From the NCBI RefSeq assembly GCF_030545015.1, contig NZ_CP120653.1:1550001-1614000 (forward strand): a DNA stretch of 64,000 nucleotides, read 5' to 3'. The stretch's first letter is position 1, and each line of letters starts with the position of its first letter. This document shows positions 36,797 to 45,519 of this stretch, piece after piece. The position numbers were made by a program, and so were the translations under genes. Under the pieces are notes generated by a model. That model did not search any database, had not been told where the DNA came from, and saw only the letters and a program-made list of their open reading frames with translations. The stretch is from Myroides sp. JBRI-B21084. GTDB lineage: Bacteria > Bacteroidota > Bacteroidia > Flavobacteriales > Flavobacteriaceae.

Positions 36797-37816
36797 ATGA
36801 ATGAACTAAAAAAAATAATTGCTGCTGTAAAAAATAAATCGCTTAAACCTATTTATTTTTTAATGGGCGATGAACCTTATTATATTGATTTACTTAGTGA
36901 TTATTTTATTAAAAATGTAATTTCGGAAGAAGAAAAATCGTTTAACGAAATTGTATTATACGGCAAAGATGTAACGCCAATGGATGTTATTTCGCAAGCA
37001 CGACAATTTCCGTTTATGGGCGATAAAATGTTGGTAGTAATTAAAGAAGCACAAGAAATGCATAAAACTATTGACCAATTTACAGATTATTTAAAGGCAA
37101 TACAAACATCTACCGTTTTAGTTATTTGTTTTAAATACAAAAGTTTAGACAAGCGAAAAGAACTTTACAAAGCTTTATCTAAAAACGAAAATGTTGAAAT
37201 TTTTGAAAGTTTAAAAGTTAAAGATTATCAATTAGATAATTGGATTAAAACGTATGTTAACGATATTGGTTTAGAGATTGAACCTAAAGCAAGCGCTATG
37301 TTAGCCGAATTTTTAGGAAACGATTTAAGTAAAATTGTTAACGAAATTGGTAAAATTCAAATTGTTTTAAAAGAAAATAAAAAGATAACGTCGCAATTAA
37401 TTGAACAAAATATTGGTATTAGTAAAGATTACAATAATTTTGAATTAATTAAGGCAATTGTAGAAAATAACGAAGCTAAAGCGTTTAAAATTGGGCAATA
37501 TTTTGCATTAAATTCAAAAAACAATCCGTTAGTTGTAACAATTGCAGTACTTTACAATTTTTTTTCAAAGCTGTTGCAATACCACGGCATTGTATATAAA
37601 AACAATGCACAAAACCCAAATGATATTGCCAAGCAAATGGGTGTAAACCCTTATGCATTAAAAGATTATCAAACAGCAAGCAAATTTTTTGCTATGAAAA
37701 AAGTAAGTCAAAATATTGCAGTTATCCGTGAAATTGATTTAAAAGGAAAAGGCGTAAATGCAAATTTAAATCACGACGATTTATTAAAAGAATTACTTAT
37801 AAAAATATTTAGATAA
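36797..37816 (+). CDS. holA: DNA polymerase III subunit delta
   Basis: 339 residues. N-terminal AAA+-like domain beginning PIYFLMGDEPYYIDLL, then FPFMGDKMLVVIKEA, LVICFKYKSLDKRKELYK, and the C-terminal collar domain with LEIEPKASAMLAEFLGNDLSKIVNEIGKI. This is the clamp-loader delta subunit, which opens the beta clamp. It shares a divergent intergenic region with the HsdR_N-like gene and is followed at once by a small membrane protein gene. Confidence 0.92.
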   Translation: MNELKKIIAAVKNKSLKPIYFLMGDEPYYIDLLSDYFIKNVISEEEKSFNEIVLYGKDVTPMDVISQARQFPFMGDKMLVVIKEAQEMHKTIDQFTDYLKAIQTSTVLVICFKYKSLDKRKELYKALSKNENVEIFESLKVKDYQLDNWIKTYVNDIGLEIEPKASAMLAEFLGNDLSKIVNEIGKIQIVLKENKKITSQLIEQNIGISKDYNNFELIKAIVENNEAKAFKIGQYFALNSKNNPLVVTIAVLYNFFSKLLQYHGIVYKNNAQNPNDIAKQMGVNPYALKDYQTASKFFAMKKVSQNIAVIREIDLKGKGVNANLNHDDLLKELLIKIFR

Positions 37817-37999
37817 ATGAGCTTAAATAAAAACAAAATATTAGGCTGGGCCACTTTAATTATGATTGTAATGGGTTGTGTTTTAATTGGTTTAGCCATT
37901 TATAGATATGCCGATGTTGCTGGTTGGGGATTTGCAGCAGTTGGTGTTGGCTTTTTTGCTAATGCTTGGGTTTTTAACGCTTTAAAAGGACGTGTTTAA
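37817..37999 (+). CDS. CAL67264 family small membrane protein
   Basis: 60 residues with two membrane segments (about 8-28 and 34-54). It matches the small CAL67264 family of Flavobacteriia in length and in the pattern NKNKILGWATLIMIV...AVGVGFFANAWVFNALKGRV. Role unknown. The ATG follows the holA stop directly and serC starts 5 bases after its stop, so all three are probably one transcript. Confidence 0.8.
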   Translation: MSLNKNKILGWATLIMIVMGCVLIGLAIYRYADVAGWGFAAVGVGFFANAWVFNALKGRV

Positions 38000-38004
38000 T
38001 AGTT

Positions 38005-39075
38005 ATGATAATGCATAACTTTAGTTCCGGACCAAGTATTTTACCTGAAACAGTAATTCAACAAGCTGCAAAAAATGTATTAAATTTTAATAATTCGGGA
38101 TTATCGCTTATTGAAATTTCTCATCGTGATTTGGCGTTTGTTGAAATTATAAATAGTGCACGTAATTTAGCTTTAGAACTTTTAAATTTAAAAGATAAAG
38201 GCTATTCAGCACTTTTTTTACAAGGTGGTGCAAGTTTAGAATTTGTTAGGGTTGCTAGTAATTTAATGTGCCTAAACAAGCGGGCTGGTTACATTAATAC
38301 TGGAACATGGGCTCAAAACGCTCAAAATGAAGCGAGTTATTTTGGCGAAATTTTAGAAATTGCTTCTTCAAAAGATAAAAATTACAGCTACATTCCTAAA
38401 AATATTAATGTGCCAAATAATATTGATTACGTACATTTAACAGCAAATAACACCATTTACGGCACACAATTTAAAAGTTTTCCTAAGGTTAATGTACCGT
38501 TGGTTTGTGATATGAGTTCTGATATTTTTTCTAGAGTTTTAGATTTTTCGCAGTTCGACCTAATTTATGCATGCGCACAAAAAAATGTAGGAACTTCAGG
38601 TGTAAATTTAGTGGTAATAAAAAATGAAATTCTAAATAATTTGGAACGAAAAATTCCAAACATTATGAGTTATCAAAAACATATTGAAAAAGAAAGTATG
38701 TATAACACACCATCTGTTTTTTCGGTTTATGTTAGTTATTTAACGCTAAATTGGATAAAAAATATGGGTGGTATTAAAGCACTTGAAAGTGAAAACAATA
38801 AAAAAGCACACTTAATTTATTCAGAAATTGATCGTAACAATTTGTTTTATGGCACTGCAAATACTGAAGACCGATCAACTATGAATGCAGTTTTTTATTT
38901 AAAAGATGATCGTTTAGAAACTAAATTCAATAATTTGTGTAAAAACGAAGGTATTTACGGAATTCAAGGACACAGAACGGTTGGTGGTTACCGGGCATCA
39001 ATGTATAATGCTTTGCCAATATCAAGTGTTGAACATTTAGTAAATGTGATGCAACACTTTGAAAAATCATTATAA
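38005..39075 (+). CDS. serC: phosphoserine aminotransferase
   Basis: 356 residues (ATG 38005; ATG 38011 gives the more usual MHNFSSGP start). It is recognised from HNFSSGPSILPETV, ISHRDLAF, LFLQGGASLEF, CDMSSDIFS, and YACAQKNVGTSGVNLVV with the PLP lysine, ending in GIYGIQGHRTVGGYRASMYNALP. SerC converts 3-phosphohydroxypyruvate to phosphoserine. The length and the C-terminal GHRxxGGxRAS motif separate it from other class V aminotransferases. A bidirectional terminator follows. Confidence 0.95.
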   Translation: MIMHNFSSGPSILPETVIQQAAKNVLNFNNSGLSLIEISHRDLAFVEIINSARNLALELLNLKDKGYSALFLQGGASLEFVRVASNLMCLNKRAGYINTGTWAQNAQNEASYFGEILEIASSKDKNYSYIPKNINVPNNIDYVHLTANNTIYGTQFKSFPKVNVPLVCDMSSDIFSRVLDFSQFDLIYACAQKNVGTSGVNLVVIKNEILNNLERKIPNIMSYQKHIEKESMYNTPSVFSVYVSYLTLNWIKNMGGIKALESENNKKAHLIYSEIDRNNLFYGTANTEDRSTMNAVFYLKDDRLETKFNNLCKNEGIYGIQGHRTVGGYRASMYNALPISSVEHLVNVMQHFEKSL

Positions 39076-39118
39076 AAAAATGCTGCAGTCTAAACTTGCA
39101 GCATTTTTTATTTTATTA
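39074..39118. terminator. bidirectional intrinsic terminator
   Basis: Stem AATGCTGCA (39079-39087) / TGCAGCATT (39097-39105), T run to the right and A run to the left; shared by serC and the ZIP gene. Confidence 0.85.
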
Positions 39119-39122
39119 AATT

Positions 39123-39968
39123 TTAGATAAAAAAACCTAGCGCAATACCTACTAAAATAGCCAAAAGTTTAGCTAAATTAAATTTATGTCCTTCGCTACT
39201 TTCAAAAATAATAGTTGATGAAATATGAAACAAAATTCCAATTACAAAAGCCGAAATTGGTACATAATAATCAACTAGAAAAGTTAAATTATCAGCTAAA
39301 AATGTTCCTAAAGGCGTCATAAAAGCAAAAACAATCATAAACAAAAATATAATTCTTTTGTTTAAATGTGCTTGTATAAAAAACAAGGTTAAAATAATTG
39401 CAATAGGGAAGTGGTGCACTGCAATTGCCCAAGCCAAATGGTTATGTTGACTTATAGGCATACCTTCGAACAATGCATGTAAACACAAGCTACCAAATAA
39501 TAACCAAGGCATAGAAGTTATTTTTTCATGAGAATGTACATGACCATGTTCTGCCCCTTTTGAAAAATATTCTAAAATTATCTGAAAAATAATTCCCAAC
39601 ATAATAAACAAACCAATTTGTTTCATTGCATCATGGTCGTGATTATGTTGCACTATTTGTGTTTTATTTTCATGCAAATTTTCAGTTTCATTAGCATGGT
39701 TGTGTTGATCATGTGAATGCTGGTGCGGTTCAATAGTATAATTTGTTGTTGCTTCTTTTTCTACAATGATTTCAATATTTTTTTTGTGTTTCCCCTCAAT
39801 AACATAAGCGTAAACTTCTGGCAATAAATGCGAAACGGTCATTGTTAATAAAAACGAGCCACTAAAAGCTAACAATAATTTAATAACTTTTTTCTTTTTA
39901 AGTTTTACTACGCTTGAAACCAAAAAACCTAAAAAAACAGCAATAAAAGGTAAAAAATAGGTTATCAT
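39123..39968 (-). CDS. ZIP family metal transporter
   Basis: 281 residues with about eight membrane segments. A histidine-rich loop lies between TM3 and TM4 (about residues 80-120; clusters HQHSHDQHNH and HNHDHD), and the metal-site helices ALFEGMPI and AVHHFPIAIILT hold the conserved His/Glu pairs. ZIP proteins move Zn2+ or Fe2+/Mn2+ into the cytoplasm; the His-rich loop favours zinc. The start overlaps the stop of the upstream methyltransferase by one base. Confidence 0.88.
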   Translation of the reverse strand: MITYFLPFIAVFLGFLVSSVVKLKKKKVIKLLLAFSGSFLLTMTVSHLLPEVYAYVIEGKHKKNIEIIVEKEATTNYTIEPHQHSHDQHNHANETENLHENKTQIVQHNHDHDAMKQIGLFIMLGIIFQIILEYFSKGAEHGHVHSHEKITSMPWLLFGSLCLHALFEGMPISQHNHLAWAIAVHHFPIAIILTLFFIQAHLNKRIIFLFMIVFAFMTPLGTFLADNLTFLVDYYVPISAFVIGILFHISSTIIFESSEGHKFNLAKLLAILVGIALGFFI

Positions 39969-40699
39969 TATTTAAATATCATTATTAAACGATCTGATTC
40001 TTTCTCGTTAAATTTATGTAATTTATAATCGCCAAATGTATCTAATAAAAAAATGCCTGCTTGCTCCATCATTTCTTCAAAATTGGCTAAAGTAAGTGCT
40101 TTTACTTTTTCTGTAAATTCATAATTTTCGTTATTATACTCAAATGAAATGTTTTTAAAGATAAAATTGTTTTCACTCCAACGTTTAATTGTAAAAACAA
40201 TACCATCAACCTCTTTAACTTCATTTTGCATCAAATTTTCTAGTACTTTATGTACATTCATAAAATCTAAAACGGCAAAACCATACTCACTTAAACTATT
40301 TTTTATAGCAGTTAATGCTATTAAATTATCATTTTCGTTTTCAAAATAACCAAAGCTTGTAAAAAAGTTAAATATAGCGTCAAACTTTTCAACAAAAGGT
40401 TCACGCATGTCTTTTACAACAAAATGTAAATTTTCATTTTCAAATTTTTTAGCAAAATCAATACTGTTTGCAGATAAATCTGCACCTAAAACATTGAATC
40501 CTAATTGATTTAAATAAACGGAATGTCGTCCTCGTCCACAAGCTAAATCCAATACCCTTGCATCATCGGGCAAATTTAAATAATTGGTAATGTTGTCAAT
40601 AAAAAGTTGCGCTTCGGCATAATCACGGTCTTTATATAAAATATGGTAAAAAGGGGTATCAAACCAATTCTTAAACCAATTTTTTTGAGATTCTTGCAT
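39968..40699 (-). CDS. class I SAM-dependent methyltransferase
   Basis: 243 residues. Motif I is ARVLDLACGRGRHSVYL, motif II VLGADLSANSI, and DAIFNFFTSFGYF is the motif IV region. The fold is Rossmann-like with an inserted C-terminal half. Substrate unknown; the family includes small-molecule and protein methylases. It is first of a two-gene unit with the ZIP transporter. The promoter TATTTTTG at 40719-40726 overlaps the divergent rlmL-like promoter. Confidence 0.82.
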   Translation of the reverse strand: MQESQKNWFKNWFDTPFYHILYKDRDYAEAQLFIDNITNYLNLPDDARVLDLACGRGRHSVYLNQLGFNVLGADLSANSIDFAKKFENENLHFVVKDMREPFVEKFDAIFNFFTSFGYFENENDNLIALTAIKNSLSEYGFAVLDFMNVHKVLENLMQNEVKEVDGIVFTIKRWSENNFIFKNISFEYNNENYEFTEKVKALTLANFEEMMEQAGIFLLDTFGDYKLHKFNEKESDRLIMIFK

Positions 40700-40709
40700 T
40701 TTATAAATT

Positions 40710-40737
40710 TTGGAAACGCAAAAATAAACTATTTTTG
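40710..40737 (+). promoter_or_regulatory. promoter of THUMP methyltransferase gene
   Basis: TTG 40710-40712, 17-base spacer, TATTTTTG 40730-40737. The minus-strand box TATTTTTG (40719-40726) lies inside its spacer, so the two promoters overlap. Confidence 0.65.
40719..40726 (-). promoter_or_regulatory. promoter box of SAM methyltransferase/ZIP operon
   Basis: Minus-strand TATTTTTG, 19 bases before the ATG at 40699, nested in the spacer of the plus-strand promoter. Confidence 0.5.
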
Positions 40738-40781
40738 TACAATTAAATAAATTAATCGTTCCCGAAGGAAAGGAATTGACT

Positions 40782-41951
40782 ATGGAAAATTTTAAAATGG
40801 TAGCTAAAACATTCTTTGGATTTGAAGAAATTTTAGCAAATGAATTAGTTAAATTAGGTGCACAGCGTGTAGAACAAGGTACACGTATGGTAAGTTTTTA
40901 TGGCGACAAAGGTTTTATGTACAAAGCAAATTTGGCATTGCGAACCGCTTTAAAAATTTTAAAACCTATTAAACAGTTTAAGGTTTTTAACGAAACCAGC
41001 TTGTATAATGGCATGCAAAGCATAGATTGGAGCGAATTTTTAAGTGTTCATCAGTCGTTTTTAATTGATTCTACAATTTTTTCTGATCAATTCAACCATT
41101 CGCAATTTGTTGCTTTAAAAAGTAAAGATGCAATTGTAGATCAATTTAAAAAGAAATTTGAAAGCAGACCAAATATTGATAAAGATCATCCCGATTTACG
41201 TATAAATGTTCATATACAAAAAGATATATGTACGGTTTCGTTAGACACTTCAGGGGCTTCATTACATCATCGTGGGTATAGAACAGCTACAAATATTGCA
41301 CCTATAAACGAAGTTTTAGCTGCAGGTATTTTAATTTTAAGTGGGTGGAATGGTCAATCAAACTTTTTAGATCCAATGTGTGGTTCGGGTACTTTTTTGG
41401 TTGAAGCAACTATGATTGCTTGTAATATTCCACCAAATATCAACCGAAAAGAATTTGCTTTTGAAAAATGGAAAGATTGGGACGCTGATTTATTTGAAAA
41501 AGTTGAAGAATCGTTATTAAAGAAAATAACCGATTTTCATTATGACATTTATGGATACGACAAAGCACCATCTGCTATTGCAAAAGCTAAAGATAACGCT
41601 AGAAATGCCAATTTAGAAGAATATATTAAACTTGAACAAAAAAACTTTTTTGAAACCGAAAAAGAAGTTCAAGGCCCTTTACATATGGTATTTAACCCAC
41701 CTTATGGTGAACGCTTAGATATTGATTTAGAACGTTTTTATCGCGAAATTGGCGATACTTTAAAACAAAGTTATCCTGGTACAAATGCTTGGTTTATTAC
41801 TGGAAATGTTGAAGCTTTAAAATTTGTAGGTTTAAAGCCATCGCGTAAAATAAAACTTTTTAATGGTAAATTAGAAGCACGTTTGGTAAAATACGAAATG
41901 TATGAAGGCAGTAAACGTACAAAATTTCAAATAAAAGATAACAATGAATAA
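40782..41951 (+). CDS. THUMP-domain class I RNA methyltransferase (RlmL/TrmN-like)
   Basis: Start at ATG 40782 (389 residues); the in-frame TTG at 40776 is less likely. N-terminal THUMP domain (about 1-165) begins FKMVAKTFFGFEEILANELVKLG. The methylase half has motif I DPMCGSGTFLVEA (from about 197) and the N6-adenine/guanine-type NPPYGERL motif IV. This family makes m2G or m6A in 23S rRNA or tRNA; the exact base is not decided. The 44-base leader contains GGAAAGGA, one of few Shine-Dalgarno-like stretches in the window. Confidence 0.88.
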   Translation: MENFKMVAKTFFGFEEILANELVKLGAQRVEQGTRMVSFYGDKGFMYKANLALRTALKILKPIKQFKVFNETSLYNGMQSIDWSEFLSVHQSFLIDSTIFSDQFNHSQFVALKSKDAIVDQFKKKFESRPNIDKDHPDLRINVHIQKDICTVSLDTSGASLHHRGYRTATNIAPINEVLAAGILILSGWNGQSNFLDPMCGSGTFLVEATMIACNIPPNINRKEFAFEKWKDWDADLFEKVEESLLKKITDFHYDIYGYDKAPSAIAKAKDNARNANLEEYIKLEQKNFFETEKEVQGPLHMVFNPPYGERLDIDLERFYREIGDTLKQSYPGTNAWFITGNVEALKFVGLKPSRKIKLFNGKLEARLVKYEMYEGSKRTKFQIKDNNE

Positions 41952-42183
41952 AGCTACCAAAATTTTAATCATACAATTTTTTTGCTTTGCTTTAATATTT
42001 TTAGCAACACGCACAATTATTGTGTATTTTAATATTCTTTCTGGTTTAATGATTCCTATTGTTAGTGGAGTTGCTGCTATTGTTTTGGCACCGCAATTTA
42101 AAGTTTTTAAAGTAGATGGAAAAGACACCGTTTTTGTTGCTTGGCTTTTTAGTAAAAAAGGCAAACCCGTAAATTGGCTTTAA
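41944..42183 (+). CDS. small membrane protein, hypothetical
   Basis: 79 residues with two membrane segments (about 6-25 and 31-50) and a short soluble tail ending KKGKPVNWL. It overlaps the RNA methyltransferase gene by 8 bases and precedes the GDPD gene by 10, so it belongs to that operon. No family recognised. Confidence 0.72.
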   Translation: MNKATKILIIQFFCFALIFLATRTIIVYFNILSGLMIPIVSGVAAIVLAPQFKVFKVDGKDTVFVAWLFSKKGKPVNWL

Positions 42184-42193
42184 GTATAATTAA

Positions 42194-42898
42194 ATGAAAA
42201 CCAGTGTAATAGCTCACAGAGGCGCTTGGAAAGAATTTAATTTTCCTCAAAATTCTTTAGCTGCTTTAAAAAAAGCAATTGCACTTAATTGTTATGCTTG
42301 TGAAATTGATGTTCACCTTACAAATGATGGTTTTGTTGTAGTAAATCATGATTACGATTTTTATGATTTACCTATAGAAACAACCAATTACAATGTTTTA
42401 AAGCAAAATAAACTAAGTAATGGTGAACATTTACCTTTATTAATTGATTTTTTTAGCGAAATAAATAAGCAATATAACACCAAATTATTGGTTGAAATAA
42501 AAACATCCATTCTTAACCCTAAAAATAGAACTCAACTTTTAATTGATACTATAGTAAATCAGCTACCAAAAGATACCTATTCAGAAAATACCGAGTTTAT
42601 TTTGTTTGATTTTGAATCGGCACTTTATTTAAAAAGGGTATTGCCCTTTTTTAAAGTACATTATTTAGAAGGGGATAAATCGGCACAAGAAATATTCCAA
42701 AATGGATTAAATGGTATGGATTATAATTTTGAATTGCTTTTACAAAATTCAGAAATTATTACTGAATTTAATCAATTAAACTTACAAACAAACAGTTGGA
42801 CAATAAATGACCTAAATGTTGCAAAAACACTAAAATCAAAAGGTTTATCTTATATTACTACCGATTTACCAAGTTTATTTATAAATGAAGGCTTATAG
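42194..42898 (+). CDS. glycerophosphodiester phosphodiesterase family protein
   Basis: 234 residues, cytoplasmic (no signal peptide). The GDPD TIM-barrel signatures are intact: IAHRGAWKEFNFPQNSLAA (catalytic His and the PEN-like Asn), CEIDVHLTNDGFVVVNHD (E, D and H metal/catalytic residues). It would hydrolyse glycerophosphodiesters to glycerol-3-phosphate and an alcohol. Last gene of the RNA methylase operon; it overlaps the convergent sirtuin gene by 6 bases at the 3' ends. Confidence 0.88.
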   Translation: MKTSVIAHRGAWKEFNFPQNSLAALKKAIALNCYACEIDVHLTNDGFVVVNHDYDFYDLPIETTNYNVLKQNKLSNGEHLPLLIDFFSEINKQYNTKLLVEIKTSILNPKNRTQLLIDTIVNQLPKDTYSENTEFILFDFESALYLKRVLPFFKVHYLEGDKSAQEIFQNGLNGMDYNFELLLQNSEIITEFNQLNLQTNSWTINDLNVAKTLKSKGLSYITTDLPSLFINEGL

Positions 42899-43579
42899 TT
42901 TTAATAATTTTTCTTCTAAAAGTACTAATCCTCTTGTAGCGTTTTCTTTTATAATTTCAATTTTTTTAGAATAAGAATGCACATTTGCAGGGTTTTTATC
43001 TATATAAAAAAACTTTTTAGCATTAAAAGCATAATCCATTAAACCTGCAGCAGGATATACTTGCAACGATGTTCCTACAACTACCAAAATATCTGCTTCT
43101 TGAACAATTTTAATAGCATTTTCCATTTCGGGTACAGCTTCACCAAACCAAACAATATGTGGCCGTAATTGGTGTTTTTCTTCATTTGTGGTTCCTACAT
43201 AAATAGGTTTGTTCCAATTATAAATTAAATTTTCATTTTCAATGCTACGCGCCTTTAAAAGTTCACCGTGCAAATGTATAATTTGCTTGCTACCAGCACG
43301 TTCATGTAAATCATCAACATTTTGGGTTATCACAGCTACGTTAAACACATTTTGTAAATTGGCAATTTTTTCATGGGCCAAATTAGGTTTCACAGTAAGT
43401 AATTGCTTTCTGCGTTGGTTGTAAAAATCTAAAACTAGTTCCGGATTTTTCTTAAAACCATCAATACTTGCTACTTCCATAATATCATGGCCTTCCCATA
43501 AACCGTTTGCATCTCTAAAAGTTTTTAACCCACTTTCTGCTGAAATACCAGCACCTGTTAAAAAAACTAAATTCTTCAT
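42893..43579 (-). CDS. Sir2-family NAD-dependent deacylase lacking zinc cysteines
   Basis: Start at ATG 43579 (228 residues); an upstream ATG at 43594 is possible. The NAD site is complete: GAGISAESGLKTFRDANGLW, TQNVDDLHERAG, the catalytic LHGE, RPHIVWFGEAVP, and VGTSLQVYP. The FYNQRR segment provides a class III-like YxxR, which in CobB/SIRT5 suits succinyl or other acidic acyl groups. There is no cysteine in the whole protein, so the four-Cys zinc site of most sirtuins is absent. Deacylase activity is expected but unproven. Confidence 0.88.
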   Translation of the reverse strand: MKNLVFLTGAGISAESGLKTFRDANGLWEGHDIMEVASIDGFKKNPELVLDFYNQRRKQLLTVKPNLAHEKIANLQNVFNVAVITQNVDDLHERAGSKQIIHLHGELLKARSIENENLIYNWNKPIYVGTTNEEKHQLRPHIVWFGEAVPEMENAIKIVQEADILVVVGTSLQVYPAAGLMDYAFNAKKFFYIDKNPANVHSYSKKIEIIKENATRGLVLLEEKLLKL

Positions 43580-43633
43580 AAATTCAAATTTCATTTATAA
43601 AAATACAAAATAGCCTTTATTAAAACGGAATAG

Positions 43634-43641
43634 TATCTTTG
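43634..43641 (+). promoter_or_regulatory. promoter box of trmH-like gene
   Basis: TATCTTTG ending 16 bases before the ATG at 43658; no standard -33 TTG. Confidence 0.45.
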
Positions 43642-43657
43642 CTTAAATTTAAAAAAA

Positions 43658-44335
43658 ATGCAATTAAACGATTTATATAAAAATACTGACTATTTATCCT
43701 ATTTAAGCGGCTTTATTACTCAGAACAGAATGTTGGGGTTTGAAAAAGTTTTAGAAAACCGTACCAATCATTTTTGTGTAGCTGTTGAAGATGTTTATCA
43801 ATTGCACAATACTAGTGCTGTGATGCGTAGTTGCGAAGTTTTTGGAGTTCAAAATTTACATGTTATTGAGCAAAAATTTAGTAAAACTATTGATAAACAA
43901 ATTGCTATGGGAGCCGAAAAATGGGTGGATATACAAATGCATAAATCTACACAAACGTGTATTAGCGAAATAAAAAGTAAAGGTTACCAAATTGTTGCTA
44001 CTACACCGCATAAAGATGCCTTTTTATTAGACGATTTTGACATCACCAAACCTTCGGCATTATTTTTTGGGACCGAAAAAATGGGACTTTCTTCAGAAAT
44101 TATGGATCAAGCAGATACTTATATTAAAATTCCGATGTATGGTTTTACCGAAAGTTTAAATATTTCAGTTTCGGCTGCCATTATTTTAAATAACATTACA
44201 ACGCGTTTAAGAAAATCTTCAATAGACTGGCAATTATCAGAAGAAGAATTGTTAACAAAAAAAATAGACTGGGCTAGAAAATCGATAAAAGATATTGATT
44301 TTATTACAGAGCGTTTTTTACAAAATCAGTTTTAA
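43658..44335 (+). CDS. SpoU/TrmH family RNA 2'-O-methyltransferase
   Basis: 225 residues. SPOUT-fold motifs in order: RTNHFCVAVEDVYQLHNTSAVMRSCE (motif 1, with the catalytic Arg/Asn region), ALFFGTEKMGLS (motif 2) and IPMYGFTESLNISVSAAIIL (motif 3), which together form the SAM knot. A short C-terminal extension follows. The size and N-terminus favour TrmH (Gm18 in tRNA) over rRNA enzymes, but this is not certain. Confidence 0.85.
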   Translation: MQLNDLYKNTDYLSYLSGFITQNRMLGFEKVLENRTNHFCVAVEDVYQLHNTSAVMRSCEVFGVQNLHVIEQKFSKTIDKQIAMGAEKWVDIQMHKSTQTCISEIKSKGYQIVATTPHKDAFLLDDFDITKPSALFFGTEKMGLSSEIMDQADTYIKIPMYGFTESLNISVSAAIILNNITTRLRKSSIDWQLSEEELLTKKIDWARKSIKDIDFITERFLQNQF

Positions 44336-44336
44336 C

Positions 44337-44371
44337 AAAAAAAAAAAGTGGGTTTACCAAGGTAAACCCAC
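44337..44371 (-). terminator. terminator of putative small RNA
   Basis: 11-bp perfect stem (44348-44358 / 44361-44371) and eleven T on the minus strand, the strongest terminator in the window. Confidence 0.85.
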
Positions 44372-44446
44372 TTTAATAACCAAAAAAAACACTTATGAAA
44401 AACTCAAAAATTCTAAAACATTCACTTGTCCTGTTGTAGATGAGTT
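44337..44446 (-). ncRNA. putative small RNA (CATAA family), strong member
   Basis: A minus-strand transcription unit with no reading frame. Its promoter is TTG-N21-TATATTTG (44482 to 44451), and the predicted start, four bases after the box, is an A at 44446. It ends in an 11-bp perfect hairpin GTGGGTTTACC/GGTAAACCCAC (44348-44371) followed by eleven T (44337-44347). It carries CATAA (plus-strand TTATG 44393-44397) and GTTATTAAAG (44371-44380) just before the stem. Total about 110 nt. The block is shared with the unit at 46.3 kb. No gene follows on this strand except trmH antisense. Confidence 0.62.
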
Positions 44447-44450
44447 GGTA

Positions 44451-44482
44451 CAAATATACGAACATTTATTTTAATCATGCAA
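44451..44482 (-). promoter_or_regulatory. promoter of putative small RNA
   Basis: Minus-strand TTG (44480-44482), 21-base spacer, TATATTTG (44451-44458): full Flavobacterium consensus. It drives the 110-nt unit and no protein gene. Confidence 0.7.
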
Positions 44483-44502
44483 ATGTTTTTTTAATTTTTT
44501 TA

Positions 44503-45453
44503 TTATTTTTTTATCAATCCTAATTCAATTAATCTTTCAGTTAAAAATTCGCCAGCTGTAATATCGTCAAATTGCTTTGGATTATCAGAATTGATACAAT
44601 TTTCTAAGCAGTTTAAAGGCATTTCGCTTATAGGGTGCATAAAAAATGGTATTGAAAAACGAGAGGTTCCCCATAATTCTCTAGGAGGATTTACAACTTG
44701 ATGAATGGTAGATTTTAATTTATTGTTTGTATGGCGCGATAACATATCGCCAACATTAATAACTAATTCATCGTTAGCTGCAATGGCATCTATCCATTCG
44801 CCATTATGGTTTTGCACTTGTAAACCTTTTCCTTGTGCCCCCATTAACAAGGTAATTAAATTTATATCACCATGTGCAGCTGCACGAACGGCATCTTTAG
44901 GTTCATTTAAAATAGGAGGGTAGTGAATGGGTCTTAAAATAGAATTTCCGTTTTTAATAAAATTGTCAAAGTAAAATTCATCTAAATTTAAATATAAAGC
45001 CAATGCTCTTAATACATAAACCCCAGTTTTTTCAAGCATTTTATAGGCTTCTTTACCTGTTGAATTAAATTCAGGTAGTTCTTCAACAACTACATTTTTA
45101 GGATATTCAGCATCTAATTTAGGATTGTTTTCAACATATTGCCCAAAATGCCAAAACTCTTTTAAGTCGCCTGTTGTGCGTCCTTTTGCAGATTCTTTTC
45201 CAAAGGAAACGTAACCACGTTGGCCACCAATTCCTTCAATTTCATACTTCTTTTTTACCTCTAAAGATAAATTAAAAAAAGAGCGTACTTGTTCATATAG
45301 TTTTTCAACTAATTGGTCATTTAAAAAATGGCCTTTTAATGCAACGAAGCCAATTTCTTCGTATGCTTTTCCGATTTCATTTACAAATTTTTGCTTGCGT
45401 ACCGGATCATCCGATAGGAAATCACGCAAATTTACACTAGGTATATTTTGCAT
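44503..45453 (-). CDS. isopenicillin N synthase-like 2OG-Fe(II) oxygenase
   Basis: Start at ATG 45453 (316 residues); the in-frame TTG at 45474 is part of the TATATTTG promoter box. N-terminal DIOX_N-like region (about 3-110), then the jelly-roll core. The iron triad is H194/D196 (AAHGDINLITLL) and H251 (STIHQVVNP), with the 2-oxoglutarate-binding RFS (R265, S267). It is related to IPNS/ACC-oxidase/hyoscyamine-type dioxygenases. Substrate unknown. It follows tetR in the same direction but has its own promoter. Confidence 0.86.
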   Translation of the reverse strand: MQNIPSVNLRDFLSDDPVRKQKFVNEIGKAYEEIGFVALKGHFLNDQLVEKLYEQVRSFFNLSLEVKKKYEIEGIGGQRGYVSFGKESAKGRTTGDLKEFWHFGQYVENNPKLDAEYPKNVVVEELPEFNSTGKEAYKMLEKTGVYVLRALALYLNLDEFYFDNFIKNGNSILRPIHYPPILNEPKDAVRAAAHGDINLITLLMGAQGKGLQVQNHNGEWIDAIAANDELVINVGDMLSRHTNNKLKSTIHQVVNPPRELWGTSRFSIPFFMHPISEMPLNCLENCINSDNPKQFDDITAGEFLTERLIELGLIKK

Positions 45454-45471
45454 ATTTAATTCTTTGAATTT

Positions 45472-45479
45472 CAAATATA
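45472..45479 (-). promoter_or_regulatory. promoter box of 2OG-Fe oxygenase gene
   Basis: Minus-strand TATATTTG, 18 bases before ATG 45453. The TTG of this box is in phase with the gene but is not a start codon. Confidence 0.55.
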
Positions 45480-45519
45480 AAAATACCTTTTTAAATAAAA
45501 AATAAGTACTTGAAAATTC

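Noticed and set aside
44396..44440. Plus-strand short frame starting ATGAAAAAC (14 codons) in the trmH/oxygenase gap
   Set aside because: It has no promoter on that strand, is very short and lies antisense to a well-formed minus-strand promoter-terminator unit. A similar 5-codon frame at 16301 is equally likely chance.
44337..44446. 6S-like RNA
   Set aside because: No long self-complementary rod with a central bubble; the only strong hairpin is the terminator. A covariance search should still be run.
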